Origin: ZAX-1 sp046533095
GTDB taxonomy: Bacteria; Bacillota; Clostridia; Lachnospirales; Lachnospiraceae
NCBI GenBank assembly: GCA_046533095.1
Contig: JAJQRA010000033.1
Coordinates: 62,001 to 126,000, forward strand
Direction: 5' to 3'
DNA length: 64,000 bases
The notes beneath the pieces were generated by a model that was given only the letters and a program-made list of their open reading frames with translations, made no database searches and was not told where the DNA came from. The first letter of the stretch is position 1. The number at the start of each line of letters is the position of its first letter. The position numbers and the translations under genes were made by a program. Shown piece by piece: positions 44,402-52,260 of this stretch.

Positions 44402-45360
44402 CATTTTGACGTGATCTGATCTGGTGTTGCATAGGAAGGGACGCCTCCCTGCCCCTGTACGCTGTGGGCACAATATTGATTGGAAAAAACCAGATACCTC
44501 TCCATATCTTTGGCAGAGATAGCGTCAAGGCTATCTTTTGTCATCTGATCTTTTGACAATTGATATAAGAAGGATCCAATAAATGCATCGCCGGCACCGG
44601 TTGTATCGATTGCTTTTACCTTGATTCCCGGTGTAGAAGCTGTTTCTTTTTTCGTATAGCACTCTGCCCCATCCGGACCTTTTGTAAAAATAACAAGTTT
44701 CACATTTCCAACGAATAATTGGTCTTTTGCTTCTTCGATTGTCTTAACGCCCGTAATAAATTCCAATTCTTCGTCTGAAATTTTTACGATATGGGCATAG
44801 GGCAAAAATTCCAGTGTCGTTTCCTTTAACGCCTTTAAATCGGGCCATAAAGGGAATCGTAGGTTTGGATCAAAACTGATAATCAATCCCGCATCCTCTG
44901 CATAGGAGATTGCACGTTTATGAGCATATTTCATCGGGTATTCTCCAAGGCACACCGTAGAAAAATGAAGGGCAAATGCATCTTTAAACCATTCCGATTT
45001 GATTTGTTCTTGATCAAGAAGCGTATCAGAACTTGGATTTCGATAGAATGAAAAATCCCTTTCTCCATTTGCCATCAAGCTTACAAATGCAAGGCACGTA
45101 TTTGCCTGCTTTGTGCGTGGTATATAAGTTGTTCCAATCGAATATTTCGTAAGTTCATCTATGATTTTATCCCCAAAAGGGTCGTCTCCCAGTTGTGTTA
45201 TCATCTCGCTTTGCCCACCTAGTACTGTATAGGCGCCACATACATTCACAGGTCCGCCGCCTACTTTGCCTGAAAACCCTTCCACATCTTTCACAAGATG
45301 CCCTGTTTCTTGTGGAATAAAATCTATCAGTGCCTCTCCAATCGCTAATAATTTTTTCAT
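44401..45360 (-). CDS. PfkB-family carbohydrate kinase (fructokinase-like)
   Basis: 319 residues. GGGPVNVCGAYTVLGGQSEM is the substrate-side PfkB signature and IDTTGAGDAFIGSFL the C-terminal ATP/anion-hole motif with catalytic Asp. LDQEQ..DFSFYRNPSSDTLL resembles fructokinases. It phosphorylates a sugar, probably fructose. AGGAGG five bases before the ATG at 45360 fixes the start. It is isolated from sugar transport genes. Confidence 0.93.
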   Translation of the reverse strand: MKKLLAIGEALIDFIPQETGHLVKDVEGFSGKVGGGPVNVCGAYTVLGGQSEMITQLGDDPFGDKIIDELTKYSIGTTYIPRTKQANTCLAFVSLMANGERDFSFYRNPSSDTLLDQEQIKSEWFKDAFALHFSTVCLGEYPMKYAHKRAISYAEDAGLIISFDPNLRFPLWPDLKALKETTLEFLPYAHIVKISDEELEFITGVKTIEEAKDQLFVGNVKLVIFTKGPDGAECYTKKETASTPGIKVKAIDTTGAGDAFIGSFLYQLSKDQMTKDSLDAISAKDMERYLVFSNQYCAHSVQGQGGVPSYATPDQITSK

Positions 45361-45426
45361 GATTACCTCCTCGCATTGAACACTTTTCATGGTCTTATAA
45401 CGCCTAGTGGCTGTGGTTTTTCCTTG

Positions 45427-46290
45427 CTACTTTATTCTTTTGGAACAGGCAATCGCCAGTGCTCCGGGTCCGATATGGCAAGCTACGCTTAATGATAGGG
45501 GATCTAGCATAATATCATGGTTTGGATAAGCCAAAAGCAGTTCGTCCTTTAATTCCAATGCAGCCGCTTTGTTATAGGTATAGGCAATTTCAATCCACAT
45601 ATGCTCACCGGATGGATCATCAAATTTCTTTTCAAAATCACTTTGAATCGCATTCATCATAATACCTTTTGCCTGTTTTACGGTTCTCGCTTTTGCAAAA
45701 GCGTCCAGCTTTTCCCCATGAATCTGTAATACCGGTTTTAGCTTCAATAGCGTCCCTAAAGCCGCTGCCGCGGGCGTAATCCTTCCACCCTTTTTTAAAT
45801 AGAAAAGTGTATCCAGCATAATATAGATACTCGAATCATATTTTACCTGCTCTAAATATGCTTTGACTTTCGCCACTTCCATATCCTGTTTTACGAGTTC
45901 TTGCGCATCGAAAACACTCTGCTTTTGTGTAACGGAAATTCGTTTGTTGTCTACGACCGCTACTTTGCCGTTGTACTCCCTCGCACACATAATTGCCGTT
46001 TCACACGCTCCGCTTAACCCACTTGACATCGGTATATGTACAATTTGATCGTAATCTTTTAACAGTTCATCCCATAACTCAGTTACGGAAACGACGGATG
46101 GCATGGAAGTGGAAATATCCGCGCCACCCGCCAGTCTTTCATAAAACTGTTCTTGCGTCAAATCAATATCTTCAAAAAAGGTTTCCCCATTAATAAAAAA
46201 AGGCATAGGAAGTACCCGAATGCCATATTCTTTCGCTTGCTGTTGGGTAATTCCGCTATTACTGTCTGTCACTACTACTATTTTGCTCAA
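45427..46290 (-). CDS. DegV-family fatty acid-binding protein
   Basis: 287 residues. VVVTDSNSGITQQQAKEYGI and VHIPMSSGLSGACETA with TLFYLKKGGRITPAAAALG are typical. DegV/FakB proteins bind a fatty acid and present it to the FakA kinase; no fakA is in the window. AAGGAGG lies six bases before the TTG at 46290, so the start is TTG. Confidence 0.92.
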   Translation of the reverse strand: MSKIVVVTDSNSGITQQQAKEYGIRVLPMPFFINGETFFEDIDLTQEQFYERLAGGADISTSMPSVVSVTELWDELLKDYDQIVHIPMSSGLSGACETAIMCAREYNGKVAVVDNKRISVTQKQSVFDAQELVKQDMEVAKVKAYLEQVKYDSSIYIMLDTLFYLKKGGRITPAAAALGTLLKLKPVLQIHGEKLDAFAKARTVKQAKGIMMNAIQSDFEKKFDDPSGEHMWIEIAYTYNKAAALELKDELLLAYPNHDIMLDPLSLSVACHIGPGALAIACSKRIK

Positions 46291-46477
46291 TTTTGCCCTC
46301 CTTTTATAATGTTCGGCGATAACTGTCCCATCGTATGAGCGGTGTATGAAATAGTCATGATCTGTAAACATTATCCTATAGGCATTCCCTATAAGCTATA
46401 AAGATTGTAACACAAACACTACCGTGATACAATCTTTCTTTTTGAACATTTAAAGCAGTCATTTTGATGAATGCACC

Positions 46478-46689
46478 CTGCTTATCGGCGCAAACGCATG
46501 CTTGACCGTGATTGCCACACGCTGCTGTTGCTGAACCCGCCCATATCCATACTGCTTATCGGCACAAACGCATGCTTGACCGTGATTGCCACACGCTGCT
46601 GTTGCTGAACCCGCCCATATCCATACTGCTTATCGGCGCAAACGCATGCTTGACTGTGATTGCCACCGTGCAAAAAATATTTACATGCC
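46478..46689. repeat. 74-bp tandem repeat derived from the activase 3' end
   Basis: Units start at 46478, 46552 and 46626, about 97 percent identical, and contain a degenerate copy of the last codons of the next gene (CTGCCTATCGGCACAAATAC in the gene, CTGCTTATCGGCGCAAACGC in the repeats). It runs into the gene end at 46690. Open frames through it are artefacts. Confidence 0.9.
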
Positions 46690-47457
46690 CTGCCTATCGG
46701 CACAAATACATGCTCCAATCGCACCTGCAAACACGGAAAGGTCATGTGTTAGCACCTCATAGCCGGACATATTGGAAATTATGTCCACTAGTATTTTTGA
46801 GCGTGACAAACCTCCCGTCAGCAAGATCGGCTCGTTGTCGCTAAGCTTTAGTTTATACAGCATCTGGAGCATTTTTGTTCCAATAGATTTTAAAACACCG
46901 GCGATAATACAGGAGCGTTTTACTTGCGCCGCAAGGAGCCCTATTATTTCAGACTCCGCAAAAACGGCGCACATGCTGTTAATAGACGATGCATGCTCTA
47001 TATCCGCAATCGTATCAATATCATCAATATCTATTTCAAGCGTATTACATGCCATCGTCAAAAATCTTCCGGTTCCGGCCGCACATTTGTCATTCATAAA
47101 AAAGTCAACGGCTTTTCCATTCTCTATTTTTATTATTTTACTATCCTGTCCTCCGATATCGACAATCGCTTGAATGTTTGGATTTAGAAAAGTACCGCCA
47201 AGCGCATGGCATGTGATCTCCGTAAAGGTACATTTTGCAACATCAATCGTTTCCCTGCCATACCCTGTAGCTGATACCGTAACATCTTCCTGCTTCAAAC
47301 CATTTCTTTTAAGCAATGTCTCTACACTATACAATGCCGATTTCTTCGGATTCCAACCTGTTTTTATAATACTTTTGTCAATAACCGAATTGCCTAGAAA
47401 TAAAACGGATTTGCACATCGTAGAACCAGAATCTATCCCAATAAAGCTGTTTTTCAT
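46681..47457 (-). CDS. 2-Hydroxyacyl-CoA dehydratase activase (BcrAD/BadFG/HgdC ATPase)
   Basis: 258 residues, actin-like ATPase fold. IGIDSGSTMCKSVL is the phosphate-1 loop, VDIGGQDSKII the phosphate-2 loop. The 4Fe-4S cluster held between two subunits uses Cys in NDKCAAGTGRFL and NSMCAVFAESE. Such activators drive one electron at low potential into 2-hydroxyacyl-CoA dehydratases or benzoyl-CoA reductases. It overlaps the preceding dehydratase remnant by 4 nt. Confidence 0.95.
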   Translation of the reverse strand: MKNSFIGIDSGSTMCKSVLFLGNSVIDKSIIKTGWNPKKSALYSVETLLKRNGLKQEDVTVSATGYGRETIDVAKCTFTEITCHALGGTFLNPNIQAIVDIGGQDSKIIKIENGKAVDFFMNDKCAAGTGRFLTMACNTLEIDIDDIDTIADIEHASSINSMCAVFAESEIIGLLAAQVKRSCIIAGVLKSIGTKMLQMLYKLKLSDNEPILLTGGLSRSKILVDIISNMSGYEVLTHDLSVFAGAIGACICADRQGM

Positions 47458-47854
47458 GAAAGCATCTCCAAAAATGCGGCCATACGGGTTTTTATTTGTG
47501 CAATATCGGATGTTGAATAGTCCGTTTCGATACTCGTAAATGGAATGTTTTTTCCCTGTAAAAATTTTCTGATTGTTGCTGTTTCAATGTTATATGTATG
47601 ACAAGCCTGCAACGTCATTTCCACAACGCCGTCTATCTTAAAATCGGATGCAAGTTCCTCTAAAAGTGCAAGGCGGTTTTTATTCGGCGACATGACGGAA
47701 CAGCCCCCGCCGCCAAAACAATTTCCTGCGGAGAATACGTGCAGAATATTCCGGCTACCTTCTTTTCCGCATCTTTTAATTCCTTCATTGCCAAAAAGCC
47801 TTGGCGCCTAGCATCCGCAAAACCCTCAAAATTGCTTGGTAATTTGTTTTCCAT
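47454..47854 (-). pseudogene. 2-Hydroxyacyl-CoA dehydratase subunit with internal deletion
   Basis: The first part (ENKLPSNFEGFADARRQGFL, GIFCTYSPQEIVLAAGA) matches the N-terminus of HgdB/HgdA-type subunits and the second (ELASDFKIDGVVEMTLQACH, RKFLQGKNIPF) the C-terminus. They meet at about 47690 in different frames, with some 200 internal residues missing, including the central cluster-binding region. The activase downstream therefore has no intact local partner. Confidence 0.85.
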
Positions 47855-48030
47855 GTTATAACTATAACCCCCCATACGTATCATCGTGTCTATTTGTAGC
47901 GATTCCATTATGCAAGGCACCCCACATTGCCGGATATACGGAACCATTACAGCTATTTTTGCTACAAAAAGATTGTAACACAAATACTGTTGTGATACAA
48001 TCTGCTTTCCCAAAATATATGTGGCATGCT

Positions 48031-48189
48031 TATCTATTGTTACGATTCACAGCCAGCTGTGAAAGTAACGTTTATGTACACAAATTGCACAAAGAACGTG
48101 TGGTTTGGCACATCAAACCCTTGCATTTTTATGCAAAAACGCACAAAAGCGACTTCGCGGTAATGGACTGTGAATCGTAGCTATCTATT
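48031..48189. mobile_element. 143-bp MITE with 14-bp inverted repeats and 8-bp target duplication
   Basis: The element 48039-48181 ends in GTTACGATTCACAG and CTGTGAATCGTAGC (one mismatch) and is flanked on both sides by TATCTATT, an 8-bp direct repeat. It has no ORF. Eight-bp duplications are made by several DDE transposase families, for example IS1595 or ISL3 types; the parent is not in the window. It lies between the dehydratase remnant and the tautomerase gene. Confidence 0.85.
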
Positions 48190-48197
48190 TCCTCTCT

Positions 48198-48542
48198 TTA
48201 GAAATTAGTCCCATTCCAACCCCAGTTTTCTGTTGACTGGTATGAAATAAAGACTCTATCCGCAGATATAGATAATTCTTCCGAGATAATTTTACAAAGT
48301 TCAGCTGTCATTTTTGCATAATCATTTGCGGTAGCTGTTCCATATAATTTGACGTCAACAAAAGCAACGGCACCGTCCTGATTCCCTTTAAAATATAAAG
48401 TATATTTATCTTCAATCCCAACCATTAGCCAATCTTCCGACTTTCCGGGAATGATAGAAATAGCACGCCCTATTTTTGCTTTTAACGCTTCTTGCTTGCT
48501 ATCATTTAGTTCAGTTGAAACTCGTACATTTATAAATGGCAT
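48198..48542 (-). CDS. Tautomerase/MIF-family protein
   Basis: 114 residues. Begins MPFINVRVS, with the catalytic Pro1 of phenylpyruvate tautomerase/macrophage migration inhibitory factor homologues, and has KIGRAISIIPGKSEDWLMVG and the C-terminal SADRVFISYQSTENWGWNGT typical of MIF. AGGAGG nine bases before the ATG at 48542 gives this start. The physiological substrate is not known. Confidence 0.92.
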   Translation of the reverse strand: MPFINVRVSTELNDSKQEALKAKIGRAISIIPGKSEDWLMVGIEDKYTLYFKGNQDGAVAFVDVKLYGTATANDYAKMTAELCKIISEELSISADRVFISYQSTENWGWNGTNF

Positions 48543-48635
48543 TAACCAATACCTCCTTGAAATAATCCTATTTGCATTGAACACTTACGAAAATCATTTG
48601 TTTGAAAGGCTGTGGTATTTCGCTAAATAAAAAGC

Positions 48636-48672
48636 AAGACAATATCCCATCTAACTAGTGGATTATTGTCTT
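48636..48672 (-). terminator. Terminator of the 79-residue protein gene
   Basis: AAGACAATAT-CC and GG-ATTATTGTCTT pair over about 12 bases; the minus strand continues GCTTTTTA. It is a few bases after the stop codon at 48678. Confidence 0.75.
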
Positions 48673-48677
48673 ATACT

Positions 48678-48917
48678 TCACCCATTTATCATAAAGTTAA
48701 AAATTTTCTGAATGTCCTGCTGTTCATGTGCGATAATCTCTAGTTCTGGAATTTCGCTTTCTGTTTTGGAAAAAATATTGGTTAAGGATACATATTGACA
48801 AAGCTTTGATTTTAGGTTTAATCTGTCTCCTTCGCCGGTAATCAGTTCAACGGTACCTTCACATTCGTCAATCACTTGAAAAAACTTCTCTACGTCTTTA
48901 ATATTTTGAACTTTCAT
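48678..48917 (-). CDS. Small conserved protein of unknown function
   Basis: 79 residues, soluble, acidic (FFQVIDECEGTVELITGEGD, LNLKSKLCQYVSLTNIF). AGGAG lies six bases before the ATG and a terminator follows. Similar small proteins occur in Lachnospiraceae, but no function could be assigned. Confidence 0.7.
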   Translation of the reverse strand: MKVQNIKDVEKFFQVIDECEGTVELITGEGDRLNLKSKLCQYVSLTNIFSKTESEIPELEIIAHEQQDIQKIFNFMING

Positions 48918-48930
48918 ATATCTCCTATCT

Positions 48931-49008
48931 GCGCCATCTTTGGCGCTATTTCTTATTGAACGCTAGTCGTTCAATAAATATACATTTCCGGAATTTTGCT
49001 ATGCAAAA
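48931..49008. repeat. Three-hairpin intergenic element
   Basis: Three hairpins in a row: GCGCCA-TCTT-TGGCGC (48931-48946), TTATTGAACG with CGTTCAATAA (48953-48977), and ATTTTGC-TAT-GCAAAAT (48992-49008). A diverged copy is at 38644. The 49009-49235 gap that follows holds no gene. Confidence 0.7.
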
Positions 49009-49235
49009 TGCCTCACATTACTAGGGTACTGAAAAGCTACGATGTTTTTACTTTACGCATTCATTTCTTTTGTTGTTACATGTAGTACTTTTTTATATAG
49101 ATTTAGTATACCACATGTATGTTGGAAAATACAATATCCCTTTTATCCAATCTTTTTTTGATTTTCAAGTAAAATCCTACCATTTATATCTGTTTTTCTC
49201 TTGTAGGAATCTGATCTTTTGTGTACCCTGCCCAA

Positions 49236-50384
49236 TTAGCTTGGCATCTGTATGCACTGAAATTGATCTGCTACTTGTACGAATACATCAATTAGTATGG
49301 GATCAAAGTGGGTTCCTTTCCCTTCAATAATAATTTGTGTGGCTTCCTCGTGCGTAAATGCTTTTTTATAAGCCCGCTCAGAGGTCAGGGCATCATAAAC
49401 ATCGGCAATCGCCATAAGTCTTCCCTGCAATGGTATATCCGCACCCTGCAAGCCTCTTGGATAGCCTGTTCCATCCCATTTTTCCTGATGTGTCCCCGCA
49501 AAAATTTTAGCATGCTTTAAAAAATCGCTTTCCGGTGTTGACATCATGATCTTGTCAACGATTTTGACACCTAAGGTGGTGTGATTCTTTATCACATTGA
49601 ACTCTTCCAATGTGATCTTTCCTGGTTTTAGTAGGATATTGTCACTGATCGCGATTTTGCCTACATCGTACAATTGCGCCGATTGCAACAGCAAATCTAT
49701 ATCCCACTCGGATATCTGCTCTTGATATGGGCTTACATTCTGCAAGGCGGACACCAATATTTTAAGCCTTTGCTGTGTGCGTTCGACCTGTCCTTTTATG
49801 GTATGGTCATGGATCTCCATTAAGTCTCCTACTGTTTTTAAGATGGCTCTTTGCAGGTCAAGCACGATCCCTAATTTTTCACTCATTTTTTCATCAACCA
49901 TCTTTTGTAGGTTTTTGTTGAAATTTTGCAATGCAAGCTGCTGTGCTTCTAATTGATCTTTTAACGTATGCGCCTGTTTCTTTAACATTTGCTTTTGCGT
50001 TTCCACCATAAGATACGTTTCCATCCGCCGACACAAAAGCAATGGTAAAATTGGTTTTGAAATATAGTCAATTGCACCAAGACTTAGACCTTTCATCTCG
50101 CTGTCAAAATCGTTCCTCCCTGTCAGGAATACAATTGGGATGGATTTTGTTTCCGGTTTCGATTTCAAAATTTTAATTGCCTCGTAGCCGTTCATCTGAG
50201 GCATATCGACATCAAGTAGAATGATAGACGGCAAGTTTCGTCCCAGTAGCTCAAACATCTCAAACATCCTGCTGGCAGATGACACGGTAAACACATCATA
50301 ATTATTTGACAATGCGTTTTTAGCAATCCTTAGATTCGTAATGTTGTCATCGACCACCATAACCCTCATACGTATTTCACTCAT
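49236..50384 (-). CDS. Response regulator with degenerate HD-GYP-type output domain
   Basis: 382 residues. Receiver: MVVDDN, phosphoacceptor in IILLDVDMPQM, IVFLTGR, ISKPI. A coiled-coil-like linker (about 130-190) leads to an HD-GYP domain. GTGYPRGL is present, but the metal-binding HD is YD (LYDVGKIAISD) and the usual HH-E is TH-E (AGTHQEKWDG), so c-di-GMP phosphodiesterase activity is doubtful. The neighbouring regulator has the intact residues. The ribosome site is about 12 bases from the ATG. Confidence 0.9.
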   Translation of the reverse strand: MSEIRMRVMVVDDNITNLRIAKNALSNNYDVFTVSSASRMFEMFELLGRNLPSIILLDVDMPQMNGYEAIKILKSKPETKSIPIVFLTGRNDFDSEMKGLSLGAIDYISKPILPLLLCRRMETYLMVETQKQMLKKQAHTLKDQLEAQQLALQNFNKNLQKMVDEKMSEKLGIVLDLQRAILKTVGDLMEIHDHTIKGQVERTQQRLKILVSALQNVSPYQEQISEWDIDLLLQSAQLYDVGKIAISDNILLKPGKITLEEFNVIKNHTTLGVKIVDKIMMSTPESDFLKHAKIFAGTHQEKWDGTGYPRGLQGADIPLQGRLMAIADVYDALTSERAYKKAFTHEEATQIIIEGKGTHFDPILIDVFVQVADQFQCIQMPS

Positions 50385-50506
50385 TCTATTAAGAGACCTC
50401 CTTCATAAATTCGCAATTACATCATGAACCTCGTTTACATGGATCTTCTCCATCTAGAAACGAATCGGCTTAAAAAGACGTGTCAAATCGCTCTTAGAAT
50501 GAGAAC

Positions 50507-50869
50507 CTACTCCTTTTTTAATTTACTGATACAATTAAAATAAATATCATAGGCAGCTGTTACTGCCTCCATATCCTGCTCAATTCCATCGGTAGTCTGA
50601 TTTCTCGCTTTTTCTAAAACTATAGTTACGGCATCTGTTAACTTGTTCAACCCTAAATTGCCTGAAACGCCCTTTAACGTATGCGCACCCTTAAATACCT
50701 CTTCGTAATTTTTTGCCGCAACATCTTCTTTTAGTTTTTCATAAGTAGCATCTGAAAGGAATTTTAATAATATCCTTTCATATAAATTCTCATTTCTTGC
50801 CATCCGTACAATGCTTCCGACAACATCTGCCCCGTTTTCTTCTAGTTCTTTTTTTATTGCTTCATTCAT
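50507..50869 (-). CDS. Histidine phosphotransfer (Hpt) protein
   Basis: 120 residues, a single four-helix Hpt domain. FKGAHTLKGVSGNLGL contains the phosphoacceptor His (HTLKG). AGGAG five bases before the ATG. It lies between two response regulators and would relay phosphate between a hybrid kinase, not in this window, and one or both of them. Confidence 0.93.
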   Translation of the reverse strand: MNEAIKKELEENGADVVGSIVRMARNENLYERILLKFLSDATYEKLKEDVAAKNYEEVFKGAHTLKGVSGNLGLNKLTDAVTIVLEKARNQTTDGIEQDMEAVTAAYDIYFNCISKLKKE

Positions 50870-50920
50870 TGAAACTCCTCTCTATCCGTTTTTATGGATA
50901 CAAAAATCAATCGAAATATG

Positions 50921-52060
50921 TCAGTTTAACTCCTCTTTATGATGATACGCTAATGCTTCAAATTGTGTTTTCACTTTCGTAAAGCAATCTAATAATTTTG
51001 GTCCAAAAATACCACATTTACCATCAAGAATCATTTGAAATGCTACCTCTTTATCAAAAGGCGCTTTATATACACGTTCTGTAACCAATGCATCATATAC
51101 ATCGGCGATGGATACGAGTTGAGCGGCAATCGGAATATCATTCCCTGCAAGACCATCCGGATACCCTCTACCGTCATAGCGTTCATGATGATGCCTGCAT
51201 ATATCGTAGCTATAGTCATAATATTCCTGGTCTTGAAAATCTACCATTGTTTCGAGGATTGTACATCCCTTTAATGTATGTGTTTTCATAATCTGAAATT
51301 CTTCATTTGTCAATTTTCCAGGCTTTAGTAGGATATTGTCCGAAATTGATATTTTCCCGATATCATGCATTGCTGAAACCTGTTCAATCACCTGTATTTT
51401 ATGATCATCCAGTCTATATTCGGGATACACCTTTTGAAAGCATTCTGCCAGACACCGGGTAAACTTCTTAATACGTTTTACATGCTGTCCGGATTCTAAA
51501 TTTCTAAATTCAACGATATTGCTCATACTGTCTATAATAGAATCATTCATTTCCTGAAGTTTTACTGCCTGCGCCAACAACAAGGTATTCTGCTCTTTTA
51601 ATTTACGTGTTTGATTGCTCACCATCATTTCTAAGTTATTTTTATACAAATATAGATCGATTGTGTTTAAAACGCGGCGCCTTACAAGATCTGAATCAAA
51701 GGGTTTCCTTATAAAGTCTGAAACACCCGATTTATAAGCATTATATTCTACGTCTTCCGAATCTTCCCCTGTAATCAGTATGACTGGAATCCTTAACAAT
51801 ATATTTCTGTCTTTTAAAACTTCCATCACTTCATAGCCATTCATTTCCGGCATTACGATATCTAACAGTATAATCGCGATGGAGGCATAATGTTCATCCA
51901 AGATCTGTAGTGCTTCTTTTCCATTTCCTGCCTCTAGAATCCGAAACTCTTTCCGGAATATTTCTGCTAATATCATACGGTTAATTTCAATATCATCTAC
52001 GATTAACACCGTATCCTGGTTCAATACAATATCTTGATCTACTACGGTATCCTGCTTCAT
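50921..52060 (-). CDS. Response regulator with intact HD-GYP domain
   Basis: 379 residues. An N-terminal extension with repeated QDTV/QDIV (MKQDTVVDQDIVLNQDTVLI) precedes the receiver (IVDDIE, IILLDIVMPEM, ILITGED, IRKPF). The HD-GYP domain has HDIGKI, HHHERYDGRGYPDG and SIADVYDALVTERVY, so c-di-GMP hydrolysis is plausible. TAGGAG seven bases before the ATG at 52060. First gene of a three-gene phosphorelay cluster with the Hpt protein and the degenerate HD-GYP regulator. Confidence 0.93.
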   Translation of the reverse strand: MKQDTVVDQDIVLNQDTVLIVDDIEINRMILAEIFRKEFRILEAGNGKEALQILDEHYASIAIILLDIVMPEMNGYEVMEVLKDRNILLRIPVILITGEDSEDVEYNAYKSGVSDFIRKPFDSDLVRRRVLNTIDLYLYKNNLEMMVSNQTRKLKEQNTLLLAQAVKLQEMNDSIIDSMSNIVEFRNLESGQHVKRIKKFTRCLAECFQKVYPEYRLDDHKIQVIEQVSAMHDIGKISISDNILLKPGKLTNEEFQIMKTHTLKGCTILETMVDFQDQEYYDYSYDICRHHHERYDGRGYPDGLAGNDIPIAAQLVSIADVYDALVTERVYKAPFDKEVAFQMILDGKCGIFGPKLLDCFTKVKTQFEALAYHHKEELN

Positions 52061-52180
52061 GCTTACGCTCCTAACTTTTATCGTCAAACACCGAGTTGCA
52101 CTTTTATTCCTATTATATAACGTTTATGCATTTTTTTCAAACATTTATGGAAATTATTTTAAAATATATTAGAAAAGGCA

Positions 52181-52225
52181 AAATCTGGTTTCAAATCACC
52201 TAAAAATGATTTCGAAACCAGATTT
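52181..52225 (-). terminator. Terminator of groESL
   Basis: AAATCTGGTTTC and GAAACCAGATTT form a 12-bp stem with a further inner AAATCA/TGATTT pairing. It lies 36 bp after the groEL stop, with T-rich flanks. Confidence 0.85.
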
Positions 52226-52260
52226 TTATTTGAATTCTATTTTATGTTTAACCTAAAACG

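Noticed and set aside
46482..46844. Open frames on both strands across the 74-bp repeats
   Set aside because: They are repeat artefacts derived from the 3' end of the activase gene and overlap it in wrong frames.
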